Shown here: one piece after another, positions 10,062 through 19,620 of the stretch
How positions within the stretch are numbered: the stretch's first letter is position 1
Layout: the number at the start of each line of letters is the position of its first letter
Assembly (NCBI GenBank): GCA_021845985.1
Contig: JAJZES010000017.1
Span: 62,001 to 126,000 of the forward strand
Source of the DNA: Pseudomonadota bacterium
Lineage (GTDB): Bacteria; Pseudomonadota; Alphaproteobacteria; Acetobacterales; Acetobacteraceae
Direction: 5' to 3'
DNA length: 64,000 nucleotides
Position numbers and translations under genes: made by a program
Notes under the pieces: model-generated
Databases searched by the model: none
What the model saw: the letters and a program-made list of their open reading frames with translations, nothing else
What the model was told of the DNA's origin: nothing

Positions 10062-11771
10062 TCAGGCCCCGCAGCCCTCCGCACGCAACAATGCCGTCAC
10101 CTCCGGCGCCGGCACGTCGTCCCTGGTGACGGCCTGACCGATCCCCTGCACCAGCACGAAGGTCAGCCGCCCGTCGCGGGTCTTCTTGTCGCGGCGCATA
10201 TGCAGTAGCAGCCGCTCGGCGGAGAGGCGGCGGTTGAGGTGGCGCAGTTCCGCCGGCAGCCCGACCGCCTCCAGATGCGCCACCACCCGCTCGGCATCCT
10301 CGGGCGCGCACAGACCGAGCCTGGATGACAGGCGGAACGCCAGCCCGATGCCGACCGCCACCGCCTCGCCATGCAGGATGGTGCCGAAGCCCAGCTCCGC
10401 TTCCAGCGCATGGCCGAACGTATGGCCGAGATTGAGCAGCGCCCGGCCGCCGGAGGGCTTTTCCTCGCGCTCGTCGTCGCCCACCACCTGCGCCTTGAAG
10501 GCGCAGGCGCGCAGCACCGCCTCGGCCTGCAGCGCCGCGTCGCCGCCGACCACCGCGGCGCCATTTGCCTCGCACCAGGCAAAGAACGCGGCATCGCCGA
10601 TCAGCCCGGCCTTGGCGATCTCGGCATAGCCGGCGGCAAGCTCGCGCGGCGGCAGCGTCGCCAGCGTCGCCGTGTCGGCGATCACCATGCGCGGCTGGTG
10701 AAACGCGCCGAGCAGATTTTTGCCGTGGCGCGTGTTGATGCCGGTCTTGCCGCCGACCGAGCTGTCGACCTGGGCCAGCAGCGTCGTCGGCACCTGCACG
10801 AAGGGCAGGCCGCGCAGCGTCGCCGCCGCGGCGAAGCCGGCCAGATCGCCGACCACACCGCCGCCGAGCGCCAGCACCGCCGTCCGCCGCTCCGCCGCCG
10901 CGTCCAGGATGCGGTCGGTGATGTCGGCGAACACATCGAGGCACTTGCTCGCCTCGCCCGACGGCACGGTGATCGGCGTCGCCGCGAAGCCGGTCTGCTC
11001 CAGCCCGACGAGCAGCGCCGGCAGATGCAGCGGCGCCACCGTCGCATCGGTGACGACGAAGACGCGCTTCTGCGGCAGCACCGGGGCCAGCAGGGCGCCG
11101 GCGCGGGCGAGCAGGCCGGGGCCGACGATGACGTCATACTGCGCCGAGGCCAGCGCCACCGTCAGCCGTCGCGGCGGACGCCAGGAGAGCAGCGCCTCGG
11201 CCACCAGGCCGGTGGTCACCTCGGGGCTTTCGTCGCCGCACTGGACGATGACATCGGCCTCGGCATAGGTGGTGTCGCGCTGCTGCATCAGCCGGCGCAG
11301 CGTCTCCTCGGCGTCGCCATCGTTGAGCAGCGGGCGATGGCTGCGCCCGGCGACGCGGCGCAGCAGCGTCGGCAGCGGGCAGCGCAGCCAGACGCTGACC
11401 GCCTCGCGGCGCAGACTGGCGCGGGTCTGCGGGTCCATGAAGGCGCCGCCGCCGGTCGCCAGCACAGTCGGGTCGCCGGCCAGCAGGCGGGCAATGACGC
11501 GGCGTTCGCCGGCGCGGAACTCGCTTTCGCCGTAGCGTTGAAAGATTTCTGGAATGGTGCAGCCGGCGGCCAGCTCGATCTCGGCATCGGCGTCGCGGAA
11601 CGGCAGGCCGAGGCGGGCGGCCAGCCGGCGGCCGATGGAGGTCTTGCCGGCGCCCATCAGCCCGACCAGCGCGATGCTGCGACCGGCCACCGCCGCCGGC
11701 AGCGGCGGCGGTGCCGTCTCCTGCAGACCGGTCGCGAGGCCGGACGGTCTGGGCATGATGTTGCGTGTCAT
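10062..11771 (-). CDS. aroKB: Bifunctional shikimate kinase / 3-dehydroquinate synthase fusion
   Basis: One open frame of 569 residues joins two shikimate-pathway enzymes. Residues about 30-195 are AroK: Walker [12 protein letters not shown] (37-47), DADAEIE, and the shikimate-binding GGG at 107-109. Residues about 203-569 are Aro[12 protein letters not shown] (303-313), [20 protein letters not shown], and the metal-ligand region [12 protein letters not shown] (446-457). No stop or frameshift was seen at the junction ([12 protein letters not shown]). AroB and AroK catalyse non-consecutive steps. Genes aroK and aroB are normally separate neighbours, so the fusion is probably a stop-codon loss. 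Confidence 0.93.
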   Translation of the reverse strand: MTRNIMPRPSGLATGLQETAPPPLPAAVAGRSIALVGLMGAGKTSIGRRLAARLGLPFRDADAEIELAAGCTIPEIFQRYGESEFRAGERRVIARLLAGDPTVLATGGGAFMDPQTRASLRREAVSVWLRCPLPTLLRRVAGRSHRPLLNDGDAEETLRRLMQQRDTTYAEADVIVQCGDESPEVTTGLVAEALLSWRPPRRLTVALASAQYDVIVGPGLLARAGALLAPVLPQKRVFVVTDATVAPLHLPALLVGLEQTGFAATPITVPSGEASKCLDVFADITDRILDAAAERRTAVLALGGGVVGDLAGFAAAATLRGLPFVQVPTTLLAQVDSSVGGKTGINTRHGKNLLGAFHQPRMVIADTATLATLPPRELAAGYAEIAKAGLIGDAAFFAWCEANGAAVVGGDAALQAEAVLRACAFKAQVVGDDEREEKPSGGRALLNLGHTFGHALEAELGFGTILHGEAVAVGIGLAFRLSSRLGLCAPEDAERVVAHLEAVGLPAELRHLNRRLSAERLLLHMRRDKKTRDGRLTFVLVQGIGQAVTRDDVPAPEVTALLRAEGCGA

Positions 11772-11834
11772 GGCGGCGGACGCTAGCACACGCGGCCGGG
11801 GCGCCAAGGGTCGCGCCACGCGGCAAAGGGTGTC

Positions 11835-11978
11835 ATGGCGCGACTGTTCCTTATGGTGGTCCTGCTTGGGCTCGTCGTCCTGGCCGTCGGCGGGGTGATG
11901 CTGGGCGCCTTCCCGCCCGAGCCGCATACGCAGCAGATCCAGAAAATACTGCCCAACGACCGCTTCCAGAAAGGCTGA
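11835..11978 (+). CDS. Small single-span membrane protein upstream of xerD
   Basis: A 47-residue open frame starting [20 protein letters not shown], followed by a short polar tail [15 protein letters not shown]. The shape (one N-terminal span, basic C-terminus) suggests an inner-membrane peptide. It ends nine bases before the xerD ATG and diverges from aroKB, so it probably opens the xerD transcript. Function unknown; the clear membrane segment and close spacing are the evidence for a real gene. Confidence 0.65.
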   Translation: MARLFLMVVLLGLVVLAVGGVMLGAFPPEPHTQQIQKILPNDRFQKG

Positions 11979-11987
11979 CCGGCGGCG

Positions 11988-12878
11988 ATGGACCGGCATA
12001 TCGAGGCGTTCCTCGAAATGCTGGCAGCCGAGCGCGGCGCGGCGCGCAACACGCTGGCCGCCTATGCCGCCGACCTGACCGACGCCGCCCGCTTCGCCGC
12101 GGCGCGCGGCGAAGCGGCGGCGGCGATGAGCGAGGCGGTGCTGCGCGCCTGGCTCGGCGCGATTGCCGCGGCCGGGCTGTCGGCGCGCACCGCGGCGCGG
12201 CGGCTGTCGGCGCTGCGGCATTTTCATCGCTTCCTGCTGCGCGAGGGCATCCGCGCCGACGACCCGACCGAATTGCTGGACCGCCCGCGGTTGCCGCAGA
12301 CGCTGCCGAAATACCTGTCCGAGGCGGAGGTCGATGCGCTGCTCGCCGCCGCGGCGGCGCTGCCACCGCGGCGCGCGGCGGTGATGCGGGCCGCCCTCGA
12401 AATCCTCTATTCCACCGGGCTGCGGGTGTCCGAACTGCTCGGGCTGCCGCGCGCCGCCCTGGCCGGCGACGCGGCGCTGCTGCTGGTGCGCGGCAAGGGC
12501 GGCAAGGACCGCATCGTGCCGCTGTCGGCGGCGGCGCGCGCGGCGGCGGCGCCGCTGCTGGCCGGCAAGGGCCGGTTCCTGTTTCCCGGCCGCGCCAGGA
12601 CGCAGCCGATGACGCGGCAGGGCTTCGGCCTGGTGCTCAAAGAGGTGGCGCTGGCCGCCGGCATCGACCCGGCGCGCGTCTCGCCGCATGTGCTGCGGCA
12701 TTCCTTCGCCAGCCACATGCTGGCGCGCGGCGCCGACCTGCGCAGCCTGCAGCTGCTGCTCGGCCACAGCGACATCGCCACGACGCAGATCTACACCCAT
12801 GTCCTGGCCGAGCGGCTGCAGCTTCTGGTCGAGCAGCATCACCCGCTGGCGCGCCCGCCGGGCGACACGCGGGGGTGA
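11988..12878 (+). CDS. xerD: Tyrosine recombinase XerD
   Basis: Site-specific recombinase that, with XerC, resolves chromosome dimers at dif. It has 296 residues, normal for the family. The N-terminal SAM-like core-binding domain spans about 1-90. All catalytic residues are present: R146 (STGLRVSEL), K170 (RGKGGKDR), H234 and R237 (HVLRHSF), H260 (LGH) and nucleophile Y269 (IYTHV). Location in a housekeeping context next to accA argues for XerD rather than a phage integrase. Confidence 0.94.
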   Translation: MDRHIEAFLEMLAAERGAARNTLAAYAADLTDAARFAAARGEAAAAMSEAVLRAWLGAIAAAGLSARTAARRLSALRHFHRFLLREGIRADDPTELLDRPRLPQTLPKYLSEAEVDALLAAAAALPPRRAAVMRAALEILYSTGLRVSELLGLPRAALAGDAALLLVRGKGGKDRIVPLSAAARAAAAPLLAGKGRFLFPGRARTQPMTRQGFGLVLKEVALAAGIDPARVSPHVLRHSFASHMLARGADLRSLQLLLGHSDIATTQIYTHVLAERLQLLVEQHHPLARPPGDTRG

Positions 12879-12931
12879 CGCGCAGCGCCGGGGGCTGACC
12901 CGGCCGGCGACCGGTGCTAAAGCCGCGCGCC

Positions 12932-13888
12932 ATGCGCCATTACCTCGATTTCGAAAGACCGATCGCCGAGCTGGAGGGCAAGATCGAGGAGCTGCGGAAG
13001 ATGTCGGAGGCCGACGGCCTCAATATCGCCGAGGAGGTGGCCAGGCTCACCGAGAAATCCGACCGCCAGATTCGCGCCACCTATGCGAAACTGACGCCCT
13101 GGCAGAAGACGCTGGTGGCGCGCCACCCCGACCGGCCGCAGGCGAGCGACTATCTGACCGGCCTGCTCGACGGCTTCACCCCGCTGGCCGGCGACCGCGC
13201 CTTCGCCGAGGATGCCGCCGTCGTCGGCGGCATCGGCCGGTTTCGCGGGCGCTCGGTGGTGGCGATCGGCACCGAGAAGGGCACCGATACGGAAAGCCGG
13301 GTGCGGCACAATTTCGGCATGGCGCGGCCGGAGGGCTACCGCAAGGCACGGCGGCTGATCGAACTGGCCGGGCGGTTCGGCCTGCCGATCCTCAGCTTCG
13401 TCGATACCTCGGGCGCCTTCCCCGGCATCGACGCGGAGGCGCGCGGGCAGGCGGAAGCCATTGCCCGCTCGATCGAGGCGTGTCTGCAAGCGCCGGTGCC
13501 GGTGGTGGCGACGATCATCGGCGAGGGCGGCTCGGGCGGCGCCATCGCGCTCGCCGCGGGCGACGCGGTGCTGATGCTTGAACACGCGATCTATTCGGTG
13601 ATCTCGCCGGAGGGCTGCGCGGCGATCCTGTGGAAGGATGCGGCGCAGGCGCCGGCGGCGGCGGAGGCGATGAAACTGACCGCGGAGGACCTCAAGCGGC
13701 TGCGGCTGATCGACGCCATCGTCGGCGAGCCGTTGGGCGGCGCGCATCGCGACCGGGCGGCGACGCTGGTGGCGGCGGCGGAGGCAATCGCCGGGGCGCT
13801 GGCGCCGCTGCTGACGCTCGACCCGGCGGCGCTGAAGGCGCAGCGGCGCGAGAAGTTTCTCGAGATGGGGCGCGAGGCCCTGGCCTGA
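12932..13888 (+). CDS. accA: Acetyl-CoA carboxylase carboxyltransferase subunit alpha
   Basis: Alpha half of the biotin carboxyltransferase that makes malonyl-CoA for fatty acids; it works with AccD. About 318 residues starting [18 protein letters not shown], the classic AccA N-terminus. Also visible are [43 protein letters not shown] and [12 protein letters not shown], which forms the oxyanion region. The upstream in-frame start at 12914 has no family match. It lies on the same strand as xerD, 53 bases away. Confidence 0.97.
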   Translation: MRHYLDFERPIAELEGKIEELRKMSEADGLNIAEEVARLTEKSDRQIRATYAKLTPWQKTLVARHPDRPQASDYLTGLLDGFTPLAGDRAFAEDAAVVGGIGRFRGRSVVAIGTEKGTDTESRVRHNFGMARPEGYRKARRLIELAGRFGLPILSFVDTSGAFPGIDAEARGQAEAIARSIEACLQAPVPVVATIIGEGGSGGAIALAAGDAVLMLEHAIYSVISPEGCAAILWKDAAQAPAAAEAMKLTAEDLKRLRLIDAIVGEPLGGAHRDRAATLVAAAEAIAGALAPLLTLDPAALKAQRREKFLEMGREALA

Positions 13889-13889
13889 T

Positions 13890-13908
13890 CCGACGCTTGG
13901 CGCGTCGG
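13890..13908. terminator. Short perfect hairpin between convergent accA and FAD oxidase genes
   Basis: CCGACGC (13890-13896) and GCGTCGG (13902-13908) pair perfectly around a 5-base loop, in the 20-base gap between two convergent stops. There is no T-run, so its role as an intrinsic terminator is inferred from position. Confidence 0.5.
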
Positions 13909-15483
13909 TCAATCAGCCGGCGGCCGGCCGAGGCCGAGCGCCTCGGGGTTCATCAGCCCGCGCGGGTCCACCGCCTGCTTGACCGCATCGAGCAGGCCGC
14001 GGGTGCCCGGCGCCAGCAGCTCGCGGAACGGATAATCCCGCGCCACCTGCCAGGAGACGCCGCCGAGGCCGGCATAAAGCTCCTGCGTGGCGCGGCGCAG
14101 CGCCACCACCGCCTGACGCGCCGGCAGATTGGCCGGGCGGTGGCGCCATGGCCGCACCACGTCGTCGCCCAGGCTGCGCGCATGCAGTTCGGTGATTTCA
14201 TCCTGCCAGTAGAACGCCGGCTCGAGAAAAAACTCCTGGCCGGTGGTCATCGTCATCACCGAATAGACGATGCCGGCGCGCTGCATCTCGGCCCGTCTTG
14301 CGGCGAAGAAGGCGTCGTTGGCGTCCAGCACGCGGCGCGCCTCGCCGAGCGGGAAGACGGCATGGATCGGCACCCAACGCTCCCCGTCGCGGCCGAGCAT
14401 GCCGCGCACCGGGCCGAACGGGCGGGCGCGCATCACCCGCGGCACCGCATTGGCGATCTCCGTGCCCTGCGCCGCCGCCCCGATCGCCCGCGCCGCCGCC
14501 AGCGCCCGCTGCAATGCCGGCGCGTCGTCGGCCTCGATCACCAGATGCAGCGTGAAATCGTGCTGGCGCAGAAACGCCGTGCCGCCGGTGGCGATGCCGA
14601 GCGCATCGCGCATGCCGGCCAGCCGCGAGGTGCCGGCGGCGGCGACATTGCCCAATATCTGCAACCCCTCGCTGATGCGGTTGACGCTGGCCGAATGCTC
14701 GGCCTTGGTGCGGTCGATGCCGAAGCCCTCGGAGACCAGCCGCGCCCGCGCCAGACCGACCTGCGCCTCGGCCATCGCCTGGATGGTCGGGAAGCCGAAG
14801 GACAGGAAGTCGATGGCGGCAGGGGTCGGGATCAGCCGCAGCGTCGCCGCCAGTTTCAGCCCGAAGGCACCGTTGTCGCCGAGGAACAGCCCGGTCAGGT
14901 CCGGGCCGCCTTCGCGGGTGAACGGGCGGGTGCCGGCCCGGCCGCCGGCGCCGGTGACGGCGATGCTGCCATCGGCGAGGACGACCGAGACGCCGAGCAC
15001 GCTGTCGGCCACCGTGCCGTGGCGGGCCGAGCCGAAGAACGCGCTGTTCTGCGACAGCGCCCCGCCGATGGTCGCATTGAGACCCGACAGCGGCCCCCAA
15101 TAGGGCGTGCGCAAGCCGCTGCCGTCCAGCGCCTCGGCGAGCCTGGCCCAGGTGCAGCCGGCCTCGACGGTCACGTAGCGATCGGCGGCGTTGATCTCGA
15201 TCACCCGGTCCAGCCGGCGGGCGTCGATCACCAGCGACTCGGCGCGCGCCGGCAAATACCCCTTGCTGTAGGACATGCCGCCACCGCGCGGCACCACGGC
15301 GATGCCGGCCGCGGTGGCGATCCGCACCGCCGCCGCCGCCTGCTCGGCGGTGGCCGGCAGCGCGATCATGCGCGGGGCGATGCCGGGCTGCCAGAACACG
15401 TCATTGGCATAGAACGCAAGGCTGGCGGCATCGTCGAGAACGCCCCCGGCGCCGAGTGCGGCACGAAGCTGCGCGATGATCAC
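13909..15483 (-). CDS. FAD-binding oxidase (GlcD / D-lactate dehydrogenase-like, PCMH fold)
   Basis: A 524-residue flavoprotein. The N-terminal FAD-binding PCMH domain (about 30-210) contains VVPRGGGMSYSKGY and LSGLNATIGGALSQNSAFFG; the C-terminal part ends DPRGLMNPEALG, as in FAD-linked 2-hydroxyacid oxidases. The probable reaction is oxidation of a 2-hydroxy acid or alcohol, but the substrate is not apparent. The GTG start at 15483 overlaps the preceding metallo-hydrolase stop by three bases (GTGA), so it is probably the last gene of the long catabolic array. Confidence 0.83.
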   Translation of the reverse strand: MIIAQLRAALGAGGVLDDAASLAFYANDVFWQPGIAPRMIALPATAEQAAAAVRIATAAGIAVVPRGGGMSYSKGYLPARAESLVIDARRLDRVIEINAADRYVTVEAGCTWARLAEALDGSGLRTPYWGPLSGLNATIGGALSQNSAFFGSARHGTVADSVLGVSVVLADGSIAVTGAGGRAGTRPFTREGGPDLTGLFLGDNGAFGLKLAATLRLIPTPAAIDFLSFGFPTIQAMAEAQVGLARARLVSEGFGIDRTKAEHSASVNRISEGLQILGNVAAAGTSRLAGMRDALGIATGGTAFLRQHDFTLHLVIEADDAPALQRALAAARAIGAAAQGTEIANAVPRVMRARPFGPVRGMLGRDGERWVPIHAVFPLGEARRVLDANDAFFAARRAEMQRAGIVYSVMTMTTGQEFFLEPAFYWQDEITELHARSLGDDVVRPWRHRPANLPARQAVVALRRATQELYAGLGGVSWQVARDYPFRELLAPGTRGLLDAVKQAVDPRGLMNPEALGLGRPPAD

Positions 15484-16379
15484 GCCGACACTCCTGTCAC
15501 CGGGATGAACCTGAATGCGTCGCCGGCGACGGCGACGCGGCCGGCATGCGGCGCGCCGGTATGGGTCGGGAACACCACCGCACCGCTTTCCGCCGCCTCG
15601 CGCAGCACGCGGCGGCGGGTGGCGACGGCGAGGTCCGGCACTTCGCAGAAACAACTGTTCCACTCCGGCCGCAGCATCTGCATCGGCTGGTGGAACACGT
15701 CAGCGGTGAAGATGCCCAGCGCGCCCTGCGAGGCGACGCGCACGATCAGTTGGCCGGCGGTGTGGCCGGGCGCCGCATGCACGCTGATGCCGGGCAGGAT
15801 GCTGTCGCCATCGGCGATCAGCTCGACCAGCCCGGCCTGCTCCACCGGATCGACGCTGTCGGCGATCACCTCGATGCCGGCGGGATGCAGCCGCGGGCCG
15901 CCCTCCGGGTCGCGCCAGTGGGCCAGTTCGTCACGACCGATCAAATAGCGCGCGCGGGGGAATGTCGGCACCAGGCGCCCCCCCTCATAGCGCGTGTTCC
16001 AGCCGACATGATCGACGTGCAGATGGGTGTTGACCACCAGCGTCACCTGCTCCGGCCGCACGCCACAGGCGGCCAGCCGCTCCAGCCAGGGCGTGTCGAG
16101 CATGCTGAAGCGGCGGAAGGCGGGGTGCGAGCGCGGCTTGCCGTTGCCCGAACAGGTGTCGATCAGCACCACCGCATCCCCGACGCGCAGCAGCCAGCAA
16201 TGGATGCTCGACATCAGCTTGCCGGCGGCACGGTCGAACAGCGCCGGCGCGGCGAGCAGCGGATGTTCGTCCAGCACCGCCGGATCATAGAGCGGGAACA
16301 GGAACGCCGGGTCGAAGCCCGGTCCGAGCGATTCCTCGACCCGCATGACCTCGACGGCGCCGATCCGCATGTGCCACAT
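15480..16379 (-). CDS. Metallo-beta-lactamase-fold hydrolase
   Basis: A 299-residue MBL-fold protein. The binuclear zinc motif is intact: NTHLHVDHVGW gives H119, H121, D123 and H124. PGHTAG supplies the next His and FTADVFH the bridging Asp. The layout resembles AHL-lactonase-like and other lactone or ester hydrolases. The start chosen is the ATG at 16379, seven bases after GAAGGAA; a GTG two codons upstream is possible. It lies between LivF and the FAD oxidase, so a lactone or ester intermediate of the imported substrate is a reasonable but unproved target. Confidence 0.83.
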   Translation of the reverse strand: MWHMRIGAVEVMRVEESLGPGFDPAFLFPLYDPAVLDEHPLLAAPALFDRAAGKLMSSIHCWLLRVGDAVVLIDTCSGNGKPRSHPAFRRFSMLDTPWLERLAACGVRPEQVTLVVNTHLHVDHVGWNTRYEGGRLVPTFPRARYLIGRDELAHWRDPEGGPRLHPAGIEVIADSVDPVEQAGLVELIADGDSILPGISVHAAPGHTAGQLIVRVASQGALGIFTADVFHQPMQMLRPEWNSCFCEVPDLAVATRRRVLREAAESGAVVFPTHTGAPHAGRVAVAGDAFRFIPVTGVSA

Positions 16380-16391
16380 CGCCACGTTCCT

Positions 16392-17087
16392 TCAGGACAG
16401 ATAGGCTTCCAGCACGCCCTGATCGCTGCGCAGCGTCGCCGCCGCGCCCTCGGCGACGATGGCGCCGCGCTTCATCAGATAGGCGTAGTCGCAGACCGCC
16501 AGGGTGATTTCGGCATTCTGCTCGACCAGCAGGATCGACTGGCCCTGCTTGTGCAGCGCCACGATGGCGGCGAAGACGAGGTCGATGATGGCCGGGGCGA
16601 GGCCCATCGACGGCTCATCGAGCAGCAGCACGCGCGGCGCCGTCATCAGCGCGCGGCCGATCGCCAGCATCTGCTGCTCGCCGCCACTGAGCAGGCCCGA
16701 CACCTGCCGCCGGCGTTCCTTCAGGCGCGGGAACAGGTCATAGACGCGGGCCAGCAATTCGGCTTCGCGGCCGCGCCGCGCGTAGCGGCTGAGCGCCAGA
16801 TTCTCCTCCACCGTCAGCGGCGCCACCACCATGCGGCCCTCCGGCACCAGGGCGAGGCCGCGCCGCACCACGCGATGCAGCGGCAAGGCGCCGATTTCGC
16901 TGCCGTCGAGCAGGACGCGCCCGCGCACCGGCCGGTGCAGCCCGGCGATGCCGCGCAGCGTGGTCGATTTGCCGGCGCCGTTGGCGCCCAGGATCGCCAC
17001 CATGCCGCCCGCCGGCACCGACAGCGCGACATCGGCGACGGCGCGGATGGCGCCGTAGCTAGCGCAGAGCCCGGATACGCTCAGCAT
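16392..17087 (-). CDS. Branched-chain-type ABC transporter ATPase LivF-like (system 1)
   Basis: A 231-residue ATPase of an importer in the HAAT (branched-chain amino acid) family. Walker A is GANGAGKST, the Q-loop lies in LALVPEGRMVV, the signature is LLSGGEQQM, and Walker B is VLLLDEPSMGLAP, whose MGLAP tail is typical of LivF. The start at 17087 overlaps the livG-like gene by 29 bases; an upstream start at 17132 would add a non-conserved leader. The imported compound need not be a branched-chain amino acid, since the family also takes amides, aromatic acids and urea. Confidence 0.92.
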   Translation of the reverse strand: MLSVSGLCASYGAIRAVADVALSVPAGGMVAILGANGAGKSTTLRGIAGLHRPVRGRVLLDGSEIGALPLHRVVRRGLALVPEGRMVVAPLTVEENLALSRYARRGREAELLARVYDLFPRLKERRRQVSGLLSGGEQQMLAIGRALMTAPRVLLLDEPSMGLAPAIIDLVFAAIVALHKQGQSILLVEQNAEITLAVCDYAYLMKRGAIVAEGAAATLRSDQGVLEAYLS

Positions 17088-17868
17088 CGCCGCTCCGTCC
17101 GAAATAGGCCGCCTGCACCTCGGGATGGGCAAGACAAGCGGCGGGGGTCCCCTCGGTCAGCTTGCGGCCGAAGCTCATCACCGCGACATGGTCGCAGAAA
17201 TCGGTCACCAGCCGGACATTGTGCTCGACCATCAGCACCGTCAGCCCGGCGTCGCGCAGCTCATGCACCAGACCGCCGATCGCCGCAGATTCGGCGGCAT
17301 TCATGCCGGCGGTCGGCTCGTCGAGCAGCAGCAGCCGCGGATGGGCGCCGAGCGCGCGGGCGATCTCGATGCGCCGCTGCTCGCCATAGGACAGCGTCTC
17401 GGCCAGCACGTCGGCCCGGTGGGCGAGGCGCACGCGGTCGAGCAGATGCCGCGCCTCGGCCAGGGAACGGGCGCGCGCGGCGCGCGACGCCGGGGTGCCG
17501 AGGAAGGAGGCAATGAGCGAGGTGCCGCGGCGCAGGAAGCCGCCGGCCAGCACCTGCTCCAGCGCCGTCATGCCGCTGAACAGGCGGACGTTCTGATAGG
17601 TACGGGCGATGCCGCGGGCGGCGATGCGGTGGGCTGCGGCGCCGCCGATCTCGGCGCCGTCGAAGCGGATATGGCCGCGGTCGAAGCCCAGCAGCCCGGT
17701 GATGAGATTGATGACGGTGGTTTTGCCGGCGCCGTTCGGTCCCATCAGGCCCATGACGCTGCCGGTCGGCACGGCGAAGCTGAGATCGGCGACGGCGGCG
17801 ACGCCGCCGAAGGATTTGCCGACGCCGTCGAGTTCCAGCAGCGCCGGCGTGTCGCCGTCACCGCGCAT
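17059..17868 (-). CDS. Branched-chain-type ABC transporter ATPase LivG-like (system 1)
   Basis: A 269-residue partner ATPase. Walker A is GPNGAGKTTVIN, followed by GLLGFDRGHIRFDG and ARTYQNVRLFSGMTALEQV, the LivG-specific Q-loop region. The signature is LSYGEQRRIEIARAL and Walker B LLLLDEPTAGMN, which is diagnostic for LivG. The C-terminus HPEVQAAYFG is also typical. It overlaps both neighbours, so the four membrane and ATPase genes are translated together. Confidence 0.93.
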   Translation of the reverse strand: MRGDGDTPALLELDGVGKSFGGVAAVADLSFAVPTGSVMGLMGPNGAGKTTVINLITGLLGFDRGHIRFDGAEIGGAAAHRIAARGIARTYQNVRLFSGMTALEQVLAGGFLRRGTSLIASFLGTPASRAARARSLAEARHLLDRVRLAHRADVLAETLSYGEQRRIEIARALGAHPRLLLLDEPTAGMNAAESAAIGGLVHELRDAGLTVLMVEHNVRLVTDFCDHVAVMSFGRKLTEGTPAACLAHPEVQAAYFGRSGDAERIRALR

Positions 17869-18706
17869 GGCGCAGCCGCCACGCGCGCGGGTCGATCAGC
17901 CCGCGCGGCAGGAACACCATGATGGCGAGCAGCGCCGCGCCGTTGGCGACATCCTGAATCTGCGGCAGCACCGCCTGCATCACCACCGGCAGCGCGGTGA
18001 AGACGAACGCGCCGGCCACCGCGCCGGCCCAGTGATACGATCCGCCCAGCACCACGGCGGCGATCATGGTGAAGGCGATGTTGATGAAATAGGTGTCCGG
18101 CGAGATGAACTGCAGCATCGCCGCCAGCAGCATACCGCCCGCCCCGCCGACCGCGCCCGAGATGACGAAGGCGATGGTCTGCAGCCGCCGCGCCGGCATG
18201 CCAAGACTGGCGGCAACCGCCGGATCTTCGCGCACCGCCCGCACGGCGATGCCGTACCACGACCCCGACAGCCGGTGAAACACCAGCATCAGCAGCAGCA
18301 GCAGCACGGTCAGCGTGGCCAGCGACAGATCGACCGGCAGACTCAGCCCGTTGACGCCGCCGGTCAGCGTCGGGGCGTTGAGCACCACCACCCGCGTCAT
18401 CAGCACCAGCGCCAAACTGGCCAGCGCCATCCAGTGCCCGTCGAGCCGCAGGAACAGCAGCGCCACCGCATAGGCCAGCAGCGCGCCGGCAACGGCACTG
18501 ACCGGCAGCGCCAGCAACGGCGAGATGCCGGTGTTGAGCACCAGTTGCGCGCCGATGAAGCCGCCGAACGCGGCATAGCTGACGCTGGCGAAGCTCAGCA
18601 CGCCGGCCGACAGCACGGCGTAGGTGCTGAGGGCGAAGAACACGTTGACCATGGCGAAGCCGACACTGCTCTGGTAGGCGGCCCAAAGATCGGCGAGCAT
18701 CTGCAT
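17858..18706 (-). CDS. Branched-chain-type ABC transporter permease LivM-like (system 1)
   Basis: A 282-residue integral membrane protein with about eight to nine hydrophobic spans. LivM signatures are FASVSYAAFGGFIGAQL (normally SxGHAAFFGxGAY) near the N-terminus and AVREDPAVAASLGM in the cytoplasmic loop that contacts the ATPases. The next segment is VISGAVGGAGGMLLA. The N-terminus is shorter than in many LivM proteins. It overlaps livG by 11 bases and sits four bases after livH. Confidence 0.9.
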   Translation of the reverse strand: MQMLADLWAAYQSSVGFAMVNVFFALSTYAVLSAGVLSFASVSYAAFGGFIGAQLVLNTGISPLLALPVSAVAGALLAYAVALLFLRLDGHWMALASLALVLMTRVVVLNAPTLTGGVNGLSLPVDLSLATLTVLLLLLMLVFHRLSGSWYGIAVRAVREDPAVAASLGMPARRLQTIAFVISGAVGGAGGMLLAAMLQFISPDTYFINIAFTMIAAVVLGGSYHWAGAVAGAFVFTALPVVMQAVLPQIQDVANGAALLAIMVFLPRGLIDPRAWRLRHAR

Positions 18707-18709
18707 GGC

Positions 18710-19612
18710 TCAGGCGCGCAGGAAGGCGGCGCGGCCGAACAGCCCGCGCGGACGCAGCAGCAGAAAGCCGAGCAGCAGCGCATAGGTGATGCCGTCGCGC
18801 AGGCTGGTGGAGAGATATTGCGCGCTCATCACCTCCAGGATGCCGAGGGCGACGCCGGCGATGGCGGCGCCGCGCACATCGTCATAACCGCCGACGACGA
18901 CGGCGGCGAAGCCTTTCAGCATCAGCCCCTCGCCGAGGGTGAACGACACGTTCTGCGTCGAGATGCCGCCGAGCACGCCGGCCAGCCCCGACGTGGCGCC
19001 GGCGAGAAAGGCGGTGACGACGATGACGACGCGCGGATTGACCCCGCCCAGCGCCGCCGCGGCGCCGTTCCAGCCAACCGCGCGCATCGCCGCGCCGAAC
19101 CGGCTGTGCCGCACCAGGGCATGAATCCCCGCCGTCGCCAGCAGCATTGCCGCGATGGTGACGAGTTGCATCGACGGCAGCGGCAGCGCGCCCAGATGCA
19201 GCATGCGTGCCGGATAGGAGTCGGCGGGAAAGTTCAGACTCTGCTGGCCGGTGGCGAAACCGGCGAGACTGTCGAGCATGATCCAGAAGGCGATGCTGGT
19301 GATCAGGGCGCCGAGCATGCCGCCCTCTTTCGCCGGCCCGCCGCGCCCGCGCAGCGGCTGGAAGGCGATCTGATCGACCAGCAGCGCCAGCAGCCCGCCT
19401 GCGACGACGCCGGCCGCAACGGCGAGCGGAAACGGCGCGCCGAGATGCTGCACCGCCGCCAGCGCGGCAATCGCCGCCCAACTGGCGTAGGTGCCGTGGG
19501 CGGCGTTGAGGATGCCGAGGGTGGCGAACACGAGGCCGAAGCCGACCGCAAACAGCGCGTAGAGCGAACCGAGAGCGCAGCCGTTGACGAGCTGTTCGAC
19601 GAACAGGAGCAT
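18710..19612 (-). CDS. Branched-chain-type ABC transporter permease LivH-like (system 1)
   Basis: A 300-residue inner-membrane permease with about eight spans. The N-terminus VEQLVNGCALGSLYALFAVGFGLVFATLGILNAAHG is the LivH hallmark (read in short pieces: NGCALGSLYAL, LGILNAAHG). RAVGWNGAAAALGGVNPRVV is the ATPase-contact loop. It pairs with the LivM-like protein and is preceded by the periplasmic binding protein gene, eight bases away. Confidence 0.92.
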   Translation of the reverse strand: MLLFVEQLVNGCALGSLYALFAVGFGLVFATLGILNAAHGTYASWAAIAALAAVQHLGAPFPLAVAAGVVAGGLLALLVDQIAFQPLRGRGGPAKEGGMLGALITSIAFWIMLDSLAGFATGQQSLNFPADSYPARMLHLGALPLPSMQLVTIAAMLLATAGIHALVRHSRFGAAMRAVGWNGAAAALGGVNPRVVIVVTAFLAGATSGLAGVLGGISTQNVSFTLGEGLMLKGFAAVVVGGYDDVRGAAIAGVALGILEVMSAQYLSTSLRDGITYALLLGFLLLRPRGLFGRAAFLRA

Positions 19613-19620
19613 TTAGCGGG

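Noticed and set aside
10062-12842. 926-residue frame containing aroKB
   Set aside because: The part beyond 11771 is antisense to xerD and has no domain; the fused enzyme begins at 11771.
13630-15948. 772-residue plus-strand frame
   Set aside because: It is Arg/Gly/His-rich low-complexity antisense to the FAD oxidase and MBL genes, typical GC-driven shadow.
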